Source: a virus
Length of the DNA stretch: 30,578 bases
IMG/VR virus record: IMGVR_UViG_3300036944_001504
Span: 1-30,578 of that record
Strand: one strand, 5' to 3'
The notes beneath the pieces were generated by a model. The model was not told the origin of the DNA, did no database searches, and saw only the letters and a list, made by a program, of their open reading frames with translations. Of the stretch, positions 23,832 through 30,482 are shown one piece after another. The first letter of the stretch is position 1. Every line of letters begins with the position of its first letter. The translations under genes were made by a program, and so were the position numbers.

Positions 23832-23954
23832 CTATTTTTGTATATTTTTTAATACTAGGTCGTTCTGTTTTAACAGTTGAGCTGTTTTTAGTTGTGACTT
23901 TCTTCTTTTACTGAAGTCTGTTCTCTGTGGAGAGCTGTGTTTACCTCTAGCCAT
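23832..23954 (-). CDS. Small basic protein, 40 aa
   Basis: A frame from ATG 23954-23952 to TAG 23834-23832 encodes 40 residues starting MARGKHSSPQRTDFSKRRKS, with an excess of Lys and Arg. The start overlaps the stop of the 176-aa gene by eight bases, and the frame ends six bases before the terminator stem, filling an otherwise empty 110-base gap. Position and overlap support a real gene; length and the lack of a known family leave doubt. A nucleic-acid-binding or packaged basic peptide is possible. Confidence 0.55.
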   Translation of the reverse strand: MARGKHSSPQRTDFSKRRKSQLKTAQLLKQNDLVLKNIQK

Positions 23955-24477
23955 TGTATTCTGTATGTGCTTTATGTCCGTCTTGGACTTGTTGTACAAA
24001 TGCTTCAATACCTGCTCTATCTTGCTCTGATGGCTGGTAAATTGTGCTGAATGCTTTTGTTACAAATTCTGGTGTAAATTCCTCTATTGATACAGCGGCT
24101 GGGCTGGTTACTCGTTTATTGAATCCGCTTCCTTCTTCTCTAGCTGTTAGTCGGACCATACCTCCATCTACTATTGTTGCTGATAGTATTCCGTTTAGAT
24201 CTCCTTGTGGTCTGAATCCTGTAGGAGGAGCTGCACCTTCATTTTCTGTAATTCCTTCCTCTAACCCTAACTCCTTATGCAATACTTCCATGAATGGTTT
24301 AAAGTTATGTTTACCGTAGGCGTCAACTAATATGCTGGCTACTGCTTTAGCAAACTCGCTGTAAGATGTATTATCTGGAAGCACTGAGTTTATCTCTCCT
24401 GCTAAACTGTTTTCTTTTAATGTTTGTTTTTTTGCAAGTTGTTCCCTTACTAATCCAACTAGTACTGATTTCTTCAT
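23947..24477 (-). CDS. Leader-bearing protein, unknown function
   Basis: The 176-residue protein starts MKKSVLVGLVREQLAKKQTL, nearly the same leader as the 230-aa protein at 17775-18467, followed by KENSLAGEI. A helical section (SYSEFAKAVASILVDAYGKH) leads to an acidic linker, then a beta-rich part with LNGILSATIVDGGMVRLTAR and a C-terminal helix (DRAGIEAFVQQVQDG). No catalytic motif is seen. Its ATG overlaps the stop of the membrane mini-protein as ATGA. Because the body shows no similarity to other leader-bearing proteins, only the N-terminus is shared, which is what a targeting signal would look like. Confidence 0.75.
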   Translation of the reverse strand: MKKSVLVGLVREQLAKKQTLKENSLAGEINSVLPDNTSYSEFAKAVASILVDAYGKHNFKPFMEVLHKELGLEEGITENEGAAPPTGFRPQGDLNGILSATIVDGGMVRLTAREEGSGFNKRVTSPAAVSIEEFTPEFVTKAFSTIYQPSEQDRAGIEAFVQQVQDGHKAHTEYNG

Positions 24478-24560
24478 TGTATATCTTTATCTCGTTTATA
24501 TTCTATTATGAAAAGTACTACACAAAATAGTACTATTCCAACCATTAAAACTTGTCCCAC
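24474..24560 (-). CDS. Single-span membrane mini-protein, 23-28 aa
   Basis: Between the cupin-like stop and the next ATG, an open frame encodes MVGIVLFCVVLFIIEYKRDK and DIQ from the ATG at 24545-24543. The GTG at 24560 directly after the upstream TAA would add five residues. It is one hydrophobic span of about 14 residues followed by a positively charged end, which predicts N-out or N-short membrane insertion with the basic tail in the cytoplasm. The stop is fused to the next start as ATGA, a strong sign of coupled translation. Too short to classify; a small holin-like, spanin-like or inhibitor peptide is possible. Confidence 0.55.
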   Translation of the reverse strand: MGQVLMVGIVLFCVVLFIIEYKRDKDIQ

Positions 24561-24854
24561 TTAGTATTCGAGTATTCTCACGTTTAAGTTACCGGTTCCT
24601 TTAATTAATCTGTGATACGTTTCTTTTGGTATAAATATCGTATCTTTTAATTGTTGTGGGATAGAATCTTCTAACTGGAATTCCCAATCGGTTGACTCTA
24701 GTATTTCTACTTTTCTATCGTTCTTATCTCTGTGCCAAACTAATTCACTATCATCTACATCGTGGGTGAATTTTCTGTAGATATAATCAAATGCTCTTAC
24801 TTCTTGGTAGGGTCTATCCTCCGAAATATTGGTTTTCAAAATACAGAACTTCAA
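24561..24854 (-). CDS. Small cupin-like phage protein
   Basis: The 97-residue protein has a conserved core with ELVWHRDKNDRKVEIL (37-52), a TDWEFQLEDSIP strand pair, and IFIPKETYHRLIKGTGNL (73-90). I recall nearly the same pattern (LVWHRDxxDR ... FIPKxxYHRxIKG) in small proteins of T4-like cyanophages. The strand order and the His residues (His41 and His81) suggest a minimal cupin-type barrel, possibly metal-binding. The function is not known. The first 41 bases overlap the ferritin-like gene, so the two are translated from the same message and possibly coupled. Confidence 0.75.
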   Translation of the reverse strand: MKFCILKTNISEDRPYQEVRAFDYIYRKFTHDVDDSELVWHRDKNDRKVEILESTDWEFQLEDSIPQQLKDTIFIPKETYHRLIKGTGNLNVRILEY

Positions 24855-25374
24855 AATTGTTTGATACGTTAACTAACTGTGCTGCATTTAATAAATCAGA
24901 ATACTCTGCTACTGATTGTCTTTGTCCTATTCTTAATTCCTGTAAAAAGTCGAATGTTGCTAAACATACAGGAAGTATTTCTGCCGATATTGTATTGTAT
25001 GCTGTAAATAAATTATACTCTAATGTATATGCCTTATTTACAATATCAACCAAACTTGTAAAGGATGGTATCATTTTAACTGGTGGTATAAATGGCATTA
25101 CATTCCAATCTACCAAGTACTTCTGTACTAAGTCTGCATGTACTAATTCATTAGCAGCTTCTGTTTCAAAAAATGCTGCTGCTTTAAAGTATGCTTTTTC
25201 CTTACACCAGTTTGCTGCGTTTTTATAAAAGTAGTGAGCTGTGTATTCATCACCTATTCTTTCGATAAGCTTCCCCACTACTTCCGGCATCAATTGATGT
25301 GGGGTTATTATTTCAGTTTGTTGAGCTATTTGAATTTCATTAATCTCCCCTAGCTGTGTTTTTAACTTCTCCAT
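24814..25374 (-). CDS. Ferritin-like diiron protein
   Basis: The 186-residue protein is a four-helix bundle of the ferritin type. Ligand positions match bacterial ferritin FtnA in spacing: Glu43 in IGDEYTAHYFY, Glu76 and His79 in AANELVHADL (33 residues after Glu43, the same as E17 to E50 in FtnA), Glu119 in AYTLEYNLF, and Gln151 or Gln153 at the start of the last helix. Several phrases also resemble FtnA (ANWCKEKAYFKAAAFFETEA against a [20 protein letters not shown]-type helix). A ~25-residue N-terminal extension precedes the first helix. A TATTTAT element lies 12 bases upstream. It could oxidise and store iron, detoxify peroxide like Dps proteins, or be a non-assembling ferritin-like oxidase; assembly cannot be predicted here. 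Confidence 0.8.
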   Translation of the reverse strand: MEKLKTQLGEINEIQIAQQTEIITPHQLMPEVVGKLIERIGDEYTAHYFYKNAANWCKEKAYFKAAAFFETEAANELVHADLVQKYLVDWNVMPFIPPVKMIPSFTSLVDIVNKAYTLEYNLFTAYNTISAEILPVCLATFDFLQELRIGQRQSVAEYSDLLNAAQLVNVSNNFEVLYFENQYFGG

Positions 25375-25386
25375 TATGTTTTTTAT

Positions 25387-25393
25387 ATAAATA
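25387..25393 (-). promoter_or_regulatory. Putative late promoter element before the ferritin-like gene
   Basis: The coding strand reads TAATATTTATATAAA; TATTTAT ends 12 bases before the ATG at 25374, the shortest spacing in the set. No terminator is seen between this element and the upstream stop at 25394. Confidence 0.5.
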
Positions 25394-26140
25394 TTACCAA
25401 TACCCGCTAAAGTTTCTAGATCCTCCTAGTGACTTCCAATATCTTCCTATATTACAGGCCCAGTATCCTGGTTTTGTTTTATCTTTTTTAGTTGCACATT
25501 GATGACGAGCTGCAAAAGAAGCTCTTGCTCCTGGTTCATCTATCTTTACATTCAATCCCGTTGTACCTCCAAAAGATACTTTTACTACATTCCCTTTTTT
25601 ATTTTTGGTATAAACGTAGAATTTTTTAGAACCACCTCTTTTCGGTTTGTTTAACGGTACATCTTTTCCACGATATTCTGCCTCTGTTATTCTCTCCAAT
25701 GTAAAGTAATCCCAAAAATCAATAGGGTGCTGGTCCTTGGAGAAGTCATCTGGGAATATTGCTGTGTATCCTGGTTCGGTAGTTGGTTTCAAATAGTACT
25801 TACCGTCTTTTATATCAAGAACTCTGTATCGTCCGTTATCTTCTCCTACAACAAGCATTCCTACTTTAACCTCACTTGTATACTGGAAGGGTAAGTCCAA
25901 TGGAACAATCTTATCATCATATTCGGCGTACTCTCCAATATCGGTTGTTTCAAGTAGAATTCTATCTTCCTCACATAACTGTATAGATCCGTCTCTATGA
26001 AGTGCTCTTGCTTCATTAAATAATTCTATAAAGGCTTTAGAGGAATACCTGTAGACATTCTCAGAAATAGGGAGATTATGTTTTAAATGGTAGTCTAATC
26101 CCGGTGTGGTGTCTACAAGTAAGTTAAGTAGTTTTATCAT
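25394..26140 (-). CDS. Protein with conserved C-terminal virion-type domain, unknown function
   Basis: The 248-residue protein begins MIKLLNLLVDTTPG. It has a small beta domain (about 105-145, SEVKVGMLVVGEDNGRYRVL, KYYLKP) of SH3/KOW-like appearance. It ends with a basic domain (about 170-248): GGSKKFYVYTKNKKGNVVKV, a SFGG turn, RASFAARHQCATKKDKTKPG, and YWACNIGRYW. I remember that C-terminal pattern (KFYVY ... VSFG ... R-x-S-F-x-A-R-H-x-C ... YWxC) from many T4-like and other phage virion or protease-associated proteins. The two cysteines and His may bind metal. It overlaps the GIY-YIG gene by 17 bases. Its role is unknown. Confidence 0.75.
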   Translation of the reverse strand: MIKLLNLLVDTTPGLDYHLKHNLPISENVYRYSSKAFIELFNEARALHRDGSIQLCEEDRILLETTDIGEYAEYDDKIVPLDLPFQYTSEVKVGMLVVGEDNGRYRVLDIKDGKYYLKPTTEPGYTAIFPDDFSKDQHPIDFWDYFTLERITEAEYRGKDVPLNKPKRGGSKKFYVYTKNKKGNVVKVSFGGTTGLNVKIDEPGARASFAARHQCATKKDKTKPGYWACNIGRYWKSLGGSRNFSGYW

Positions 26141-26573
26141 AGAAATCCTTTTTGAAATACCTTCCTTCTATATTATCATTAATATAACTGGTATGTGGTT
26201 CAATTACTTCGTTAATAAATAGATACTTATTCTCGTAGTAAGTAAGTAATTTTTTATTAGGTACAAAAGTAAGAATTTCTCTTGTAAATTCCGACTGTTT
26301 TCCTTCTTTTATTAGTTGTTTTATTTCTGGATTAGATCCATAATATGTCTTCCAATCGGATTCTTTTGTAACTTTCTTCTTTTTGCTTGCTCTCTTATCT
26401 GTAAGTAGTGCTAGTTCTTTTTTACCTAATGGTTTATTTTGAACTGATATTAATTGTTTTTTACCTAAGTACTTTCTACCGGTTGGTACGTGCACTACTT
26501 CGTAGATAAACCCGAAGCTGTCTTCGGGCATATCTGTAAGTTCTTTTATTTCACTCTGTTTATATAACCACAT
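26124..26573 (-). CDS. GIY-YIG endonuclease-like protein (SegE-type)
   Basis: The 149-residue protein carries a diverged GIY-YIG core: GFIYEVVHVP (21-30), KYLGKKQL (34-41), a central WKTYYGSNPEIKQLIKEGK (74-92), FTREILTFVP (96-105), and YYENKYLFINEV (112-123), in which Glu115 is the expected catalytic Glu, followed by SYINDNIEGRYF with the family Asn. The pattern is that of the small Seg-type homing nucleases of T4-like phages. It lacks a recognisable DNA-binding tail beyond the core, so it may be a free-standing mobile nuclease or a domesticated one. It lies between a fibre gene and a structural-type gene. Confidence 0.78.
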   Translation of the reverse strand: MWLYKQSEIKELTDMPEDSFGFIYEVVHVPTGRKYLGKKQLISVQNKPLGKKELALLTDKRASKKKKVTKESDWKTYYGSNPEIKQLIKEGKQSEFTREILTFVPNKKLLTYYENKYLFINEVIEPHTSYINDNIEGRYFKKDFYDKTT

Positions 26574-26584
26574 TTATTTCACTA

Positions 26585-27829
26585 TTAATTATCTAGTTGT
26601 TTCCAGGTACTATTAAGGTAGCAATATGCGTGTTCATTTGCTCCTGAGCCTGATACTATTATCATTCCTGATACACCTGTTGGAGTTGTTGTTATTGGAA
26701 CTAGTCTTAGTACGTTGTTTATTGTTGTTGCAACTGTAGTAAGTTTACTTGGTGTGTTTGGATTAACTACTGTTATTGATCCTGATATGATTACATCTGA
26801 ACCAGTCGTGTATAGTAGGTTTGCTCTTGCTGATGTCGAGGTACCGTTTCCAATAATAAATGCTGATTTGTCAGAAGTGGATGCGTTGTATTGACCTACT
26901 ACGAACTGAGTTTCGGCAGCTGCTATGGTTGAGTTTCCAGCTGCAAAGGAGTAGTTTCCTGAAGCTGATGTGAAATATCCTTCTGCGTGAGAGCCGATGC
27001 CGAGTGCTAGTGTTGATCTACCTTCTGCGTGGGAGTATGCTCCTGATGCAATGGTTGTTGTTCCTTCTGCGTGTGCTGCAGTTCCGGTAGCTGTTGTAAT
27101 GTTTCCTTCTGCATGAGAATATGCTCCTATAGCAGTTGTTGAGATTCCTTCGGCGTGGGCTGATGATCCGAATGCAGTTGTTCCGCTTCCTTCAGCATGT
27201 GAAAATGATCCTGATGCTATTGTGGTTGTTCCTTCGGCATGAGACCAGTTTCCTGTAGTAGTTGTATTAAATCCCTCTACGTGAGAGTAGTCTGCTGTTG
27301 CTGTCGAGTCTCCTCCTTCTGCATGTGATGCGTACCCTATTGCTAGTGTGTTAGAGCCTTCGGCGTGGGAGTATGAACCAGATGCTGTTGCACTATCTCC
27401 CTCTGCGTGTGATCCGTTTCCAATTGCTGTAGATGCATTTCCTTCGGCATGGGCGAAGATGCCGTTTGCTGTAGATGAGTTTCCTTCAGCATGTGAGTAG
27501 TTGCCGGCTGCTTCTGTTAAGTAACCTTCTGCGTGTGAAAATAAGCCTGGTGTGGTTCCTGGATTTATATCTCCCTGTTCTAGTGATCCGGATATCTGTA
27601 CTGCACTAGCTCTAGTTATCGATCCATCTAGTTGCTCCACCCACTGTGATGCAGAGAGAGCTGGTATAGATATGGAGGAAGGTATTACTCCTAGTGCTAC
27701 ACTACCTGTTGTGTAGAATACAATATTACTTCCTGATAGAGATGCTGAGTAGAAGTAAGATGAGAAGTTAGTGTCTAACTGCTCGTAACTTAAAGCTGAT
27801 CCTGTTACTGTTCTTAATGTAATTGCCAT
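26585..27829 (-). CDS. Tail fibre / adhesin with YadA-head-like repeats
   Basis: The 414-residue protein has a short N-terminal attachment region (1-97), then fourteen contiguous 14-residue units (98-293) of the form SHAEG-x3-T-x-A-x-G-x, then a degenerate unit (SFAAGNSTIAA) and a beta-rich end (FVVGQYN, FIIGNGTS, DVIISGSITV). The HAEG repeat with Ala/Gly turns is the signature of trimeric autotransporter (YadA-type) head repeats, which form left-handed beta-roll trimers. The likely role is host-cell binding. It follows two paralogous structural proteins and has no obvious own promoter. No peptidase-type chaperone domain is recognised at the C-terminus. Confidence 0.88.
   Translation of the reverse strand: MAITLRTVTGSALSYEQLDTNFSSYFYSASLSGSNIVFYTTGSVALGVIPSSISIPALSASQWVEQLDGSITRASAVQISGSLEQGDINPGTTPGLFSHAEGYLTEAAGNYSHAEGNSSTANGIFAHAEGNASTAIGNGSHAEGDSATASGSYSHAEGSNTLAIGYASHAEGGDSTATADYSHVEGFNTTTTGNWSHAEGTTTIASGSFSHAEGSGTTAFGSSAHAEGISTTAIGAYSHAEGNITTATGTAAHAEGTTTIASGAYSHAEGRSTLALGIGSHAEGYFTSASGNYSFAAGNSTIAAAETQFVVGQYNASTSDKSAFIIGNGTSTSARANLLYTTGSDVIISGSITVVNPNTPSKLTTVATTINNVLRLVPITTTPTGVSGMIIVSGSGANEHAYCYLNSTWKQLDN
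26951..27538 (-). repeat. Fourteen tandem 42-base coding units (14-aa HAEG repeats)
   Basis: Each unit is 42 bases and encodes S/A-H-A/V-E-G plus nine variable residues. Codons differ between units while the protein pattern is kept, so the array is old and under selection at the protein level. It offers a route for length variation by recombination. Confidence 0.9.
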
Positions 27830-27830
27830 T

Positions 27831-28787
27831 TTATATGTCTATTTTTACTATTATTGTCATATCTGTGTTAGCAGATTTTGGTACTGGTTGTGACATCTTT
27901 CCTACTGCTATTAACTGATTGGCATCATTGTACAGTCCAACTGTTGTAATGTATGGCTGAAATTCACTTCCAGTTATGTTGTTATTAAGATACCCATCAG
28001 ATACACTGGCGGATATGTTATAAATACTGTTGCTGTTATCGTATACTGTTTTAATAGAGCTTGATAATGCAGATGGATTGTATGTAAAGTTATACTCCGA
28101 CTCTCTTAGCTTACAGTGATAGTTGTGGGTAAATATTGGTAAGCTTGATTTCCAGTTAAACAGTACTAGTGCCCAAGCTGTTGATGTTCTTGCTAATCTA
28201 AACAAGGATGAATATGTTACATCTGTAATAATTACTGATCCTTGATTGTAAACAATGTCTCCTACATAGTCTCTTGGTATACTGCCAGATATAAATAAAT
28301 TACCTTCACCATCGTCAATAATCTTCATTATTTTTGATTTGACAGGATTAGGTTTAACTGGTTTACTCCCATCTAATATAGGCGCATACTCGATAACATA
28401 CCCTTCTTTTACGTAATCCTCTTTCAGAACTGCTGCTCCTTTTATAGCGTCTGGTGAAAAAATTATGCTAAATCCGTCGTTAGGTTTTATAGATACTCCG
28501 TATACGTCGGGAGAAAATTGAATTGCAAAAGAACCCGTAGCTAGGTCTCTAGATTGGGAGTAGTTTAAAGTAGTCTGGTTTGAGAAATCAAAAAGGTGTG
28601 ATGATATACTTCCAGACGTCTTTGTTGTGTAATATAATTGTTGATACTTGTTTAGGTAACTTCCTGTTACCAGTGCTGTATCTATATTATATAAAGGTAA
28701 TTCGCTACCGGATACTGCCCATGCTTTATGAGCAGTATATGTAGTTATATAGGCGTCTTGTTTGTTTAACTTTTTGTAAGCACTCAT
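27831..28787 (-). CDS. Virion structural protein, paralogue of the next gene upstream
   Basis: The 318-residue protein shares its C-terminal ~80 residues with the 335-aa protein at 28791-29798: ESEYNFTYNPS, then PYITTVGLYNDANQLIAVGK and a KMSQP turn, ending with a beta strand rich in Ile/Val (MTIIVKIDI). The N-terminal part is Ser/Thr/Tyr-rich and beta-prone. I recall the TTVGLYNDxNxLLAVAKLSxP motif from structural proteins of tailed phages of similar type. Location among fibre genes suggests baseplate or fibre attachment. Together with its paralogue it probably arose by tandem duplication followed by divergence in the N-terminal part. Confidence 0.78.
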   Translation of the reverse strand: MSAYKKLNKQDAYITTYTAHKAWAVSGSELPLYNIDTALVTGSYLNKYQQLYYTTKTSGSISSHLFDFSNQTTLNYSQSRDLATGSFAIQFSPDVYGVSIKPNDGFSIIFSPDAIKGAAVLKEDYVKEGYVIEYAPILDGSKPVKPNPVKSKIMKIIDDGEGNLFISGSIPRDYVGDIVYNQGSVIITDVTYSSLFRLARTSTAWALVLFNWKSSLPIFTHNYHCKLRESEYNFTYNPSALSSSIKTVYDNSNSIYNISASVSDGYLNNNITGSEFQPYITTVGLYNDANQLIAVGKMSQPVPKSANTDMTIIVKIDI

Positions 28788-28790
28788 TCA

Positions 28791-29798
28791 TTAATAATCA
28801 AGCTTGATTCTTACTAACGCTTCTTTTGTAAAATCTTTTAATAAAGGTCGTGATAATTTAGCAACTCCCAATAGGTCGTTATTATCGTTATATAGCCCAA
28901 CAGTTGTCATGTAGGCTTGTGGTGAATTAACCATTATACTATGTAGTAAGTCTCCTGATCCTGTGATATTTGATGGATTAGTTGAGTAGTTAAATTCACT
29001 ATTTCTTACTCGTACAAATACATAATTTGATGATATTGTTTCTTCTGATCTCAAAGTAAAGTTAGCACCGGCTTTGATGCTATTGAAGAATGCATCTAGG
29101 TTACCTCCTGCTGCATTATAACTCTGAGATACGTTTAATCTAATTCCGTAAGTAGTGTCTCTTAGTGCATCTCCATTTAGTAAAATAACTCCAACATCTG
29201 GTAAGAATTTTCCATATGACCCCGAAGCTGGTGTAAATCCAGTTGTTGTTACACCCTTGTATACTGTAGTTCCTGATCCACTTACAATATCATAAACTCT
29301 TCCTGCATCTACGTAAGATACTGTTGTTATATCTGAGCTGTTGTCTATAAGACTAATGGTTCGGCTTCCGCTTGTTAGGGTCAAGCCAAAACTGCCAGGT
29401 AGTAATTTTTCTTTAAATCTCGACCTGTTTACAGTAATTGCGTATATAGAATCCGGCACTATTGTTCCAAAAGTAAAGTTTGTATTTTCGTCGCCATTTA
29501 CTAACGTTCTGTATTGACCATATATTACTGAGGATGGTGATTTCCCCACCTCCCCTGGGGTAAATAATACTGATCCGCTTCCGTTAATATTACCGTATGC
29601 TATTGAAAATTGAGTTTCCGCTCCGGTTGCAGTCGATTGTGTTTGAAATACATTATAATAGTACAACCCGGATGAAAGCGTTACTTGGGAGCTTGTAAAG
29701 AAGGTTGCTAATGTACTTACTTGTCCGCTCCACGCAGGTGCTGTTACCGATTCTGCTGAGATTGAAATATCTTCTGGATCTAATCTTTTAAATGACAT
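28791..29798 (-). CDS. Virion structural protein, paralogue of the next gene downstream
   Basis: The 335-residue protein contains VRVRNSEFNYSTNPS and AYMTTVGLYNDNNDLLGVAK with LSRPLLKDF, then a final strand (ALVRIKLDY), the module shared with the 318-aa protein. The N-terminal 250 residues are beta-rich with many Ser, Gly and Thr and few charged residues, as in baseplate or fibre components. No enzymatic motif is visible. It lies six bases after the 219-aa gene stop, in the same unit, and is probably made in similar amounts. Confidence 0.78.
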   Translation of the reverse strand: MSFKRLDPEDISISAESVTAPAWSGQVSTLATFFTSSQVTLSSGLYYYNVFQTQSTATGAETQFSIAYGNINGSGSVLFTPGEVGKSPSSVIYGQYRTLVNGDENTNFTFGTIVPDSIYAITVNRSRFKEKLLPGSFGLTLTSGSRTISLIDNSSDITTVSYVDAGRVYDIVSGSGTTVYKGVTTTGFTPASGSYGKFLPDVGVILLNGDALRDTTYGIRLNVSQSYNAAGGNLDAFFNSIKAGANFTLRSEETISSNYVFVRVRNSEFNYSTNPSNITGSGDLLHSIMVNSPQAYMTTVGLYNDNNDLLGVAKLSRPLLKDFTKEALVRIKLDY

Positions 29799-29804
29799 AT
29801 CTTA

Positions 29805-30464
29805 TTATTGATTTACTTTAATAATTGTTACAGGAATAGTTAATCTAGCTCCTGAATCTCTACCGATTACTGTAATTGTAGTCTGTAGTTGTGTATTAGT
29901 TCCGTATAGGGTGTTTATTGTTGTCCCTGTTAAGTTAATTGAAGTTCCAATTACTGTTTTAGAAACATTAGTACCTAAAGTAGTTGTCGAATTCAAAGCT
30001 GTAGCTTCCGCTGTATTAACTCCAACTCCATTAAAGGTGTTTAAGACCCTAGCGTCAGCAATTGTTGCTACGTATCCTCCTGCTTCGAAGGTGTTAGTAC
30101 CTCCTAAGTAGTTTAGCGTTTGAGGGGTAATAGCTAACGATGCTCCCTGTTTTAACCTAATTGCAGAATACCCTAAATCCAGAATTGGAAGCTTAGCAGT
30201 ACCTCTAGGTAGAGTTGTTAGTTTGTATTTCATGATTTGAGTTTCATCAGGAAACGCTTCCAGTAACGGCATTCCTTCAATAGCTTCGCCGTAGTATGCT
30301 GATCCCGAGGCGTGATCAGGGTTATAGAGTGTGTAATCTACCTCGTCGTCTGCTAAAGCAAATTGTGTGATTTTAAAAGTTCCGTCTCCTTTTGCAAGAA
30401 GCTCTCTCCCTTTTTTTGTTAAAATTGCATCTACAGTTACCACTGCATTACTTAAATATCCCAT
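29805..30464 (-). CDS. Virion structural protein, unknown role
   Basis: The 219-residue protein opens MGYLSNAVVTVDAILTKKGR then ELLAKGDGTFKITQFALADD, a block I remember as widespread in structural gene clusters of tailed phages with T4-type or related tails. The second half (about 135-215) is low in charge, Thr/Asn-rich and beta-prone (LTGTTINTLYGTNTQLQTTI). The conserved N-terminal block suggests a shared attachment fold, and the C-terminal part may be exposed. A TATTTAT element lies 18 bases upstream of the ATG, so it leads the fibre operon. No precise function is known to me. Confidence 0.78.
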   Translation of the reverse strand: MGYLSNAVVTVDAILTKKGRELLAKGDGTFKITQFALADDEVDYTLYNPDHASGSAYYGEAIEGMPLLEAFPDETQIMKYKLTTLPRGTAKLPILDLGYSAIRLKQGASLAITPQTLNYLGGTNTFEAGGYVATIADARVLNTFNGVGVNTAEATALNSTTTLGTNVSKTVIGTSINLTGTTINTLYGTNTQLQTTITVIGRDSGARLTIPVTIIKVNQ

Positions 30465-30482
30465 TTGAGTATGTTTTTATTA

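Noticed and set aside
24791-25228. A 145-codon plus-strand open frame antisense to the ferritin-like gene
   Set aside because: The minus-strand frame has clear ferritin ligands and a promoter element; the antisense frame has no recognisable motif and arises from low stop density opposite coding sequence.
26215-26221. TATTTAT inside the GIY-YIG gene as another promoter element
   Set aside because: It is inside coding sequence with no ATG at the right distance; such matches are expected in AT-rich coding DNA.
26951-27538. A regular 42-base periodicity that could suggest a CRISPR array
   Set aside because: Repeats are contiguous without spacers, lie inside one reading frame, and vary at synonymous positions; they are coding HAEG repeats.
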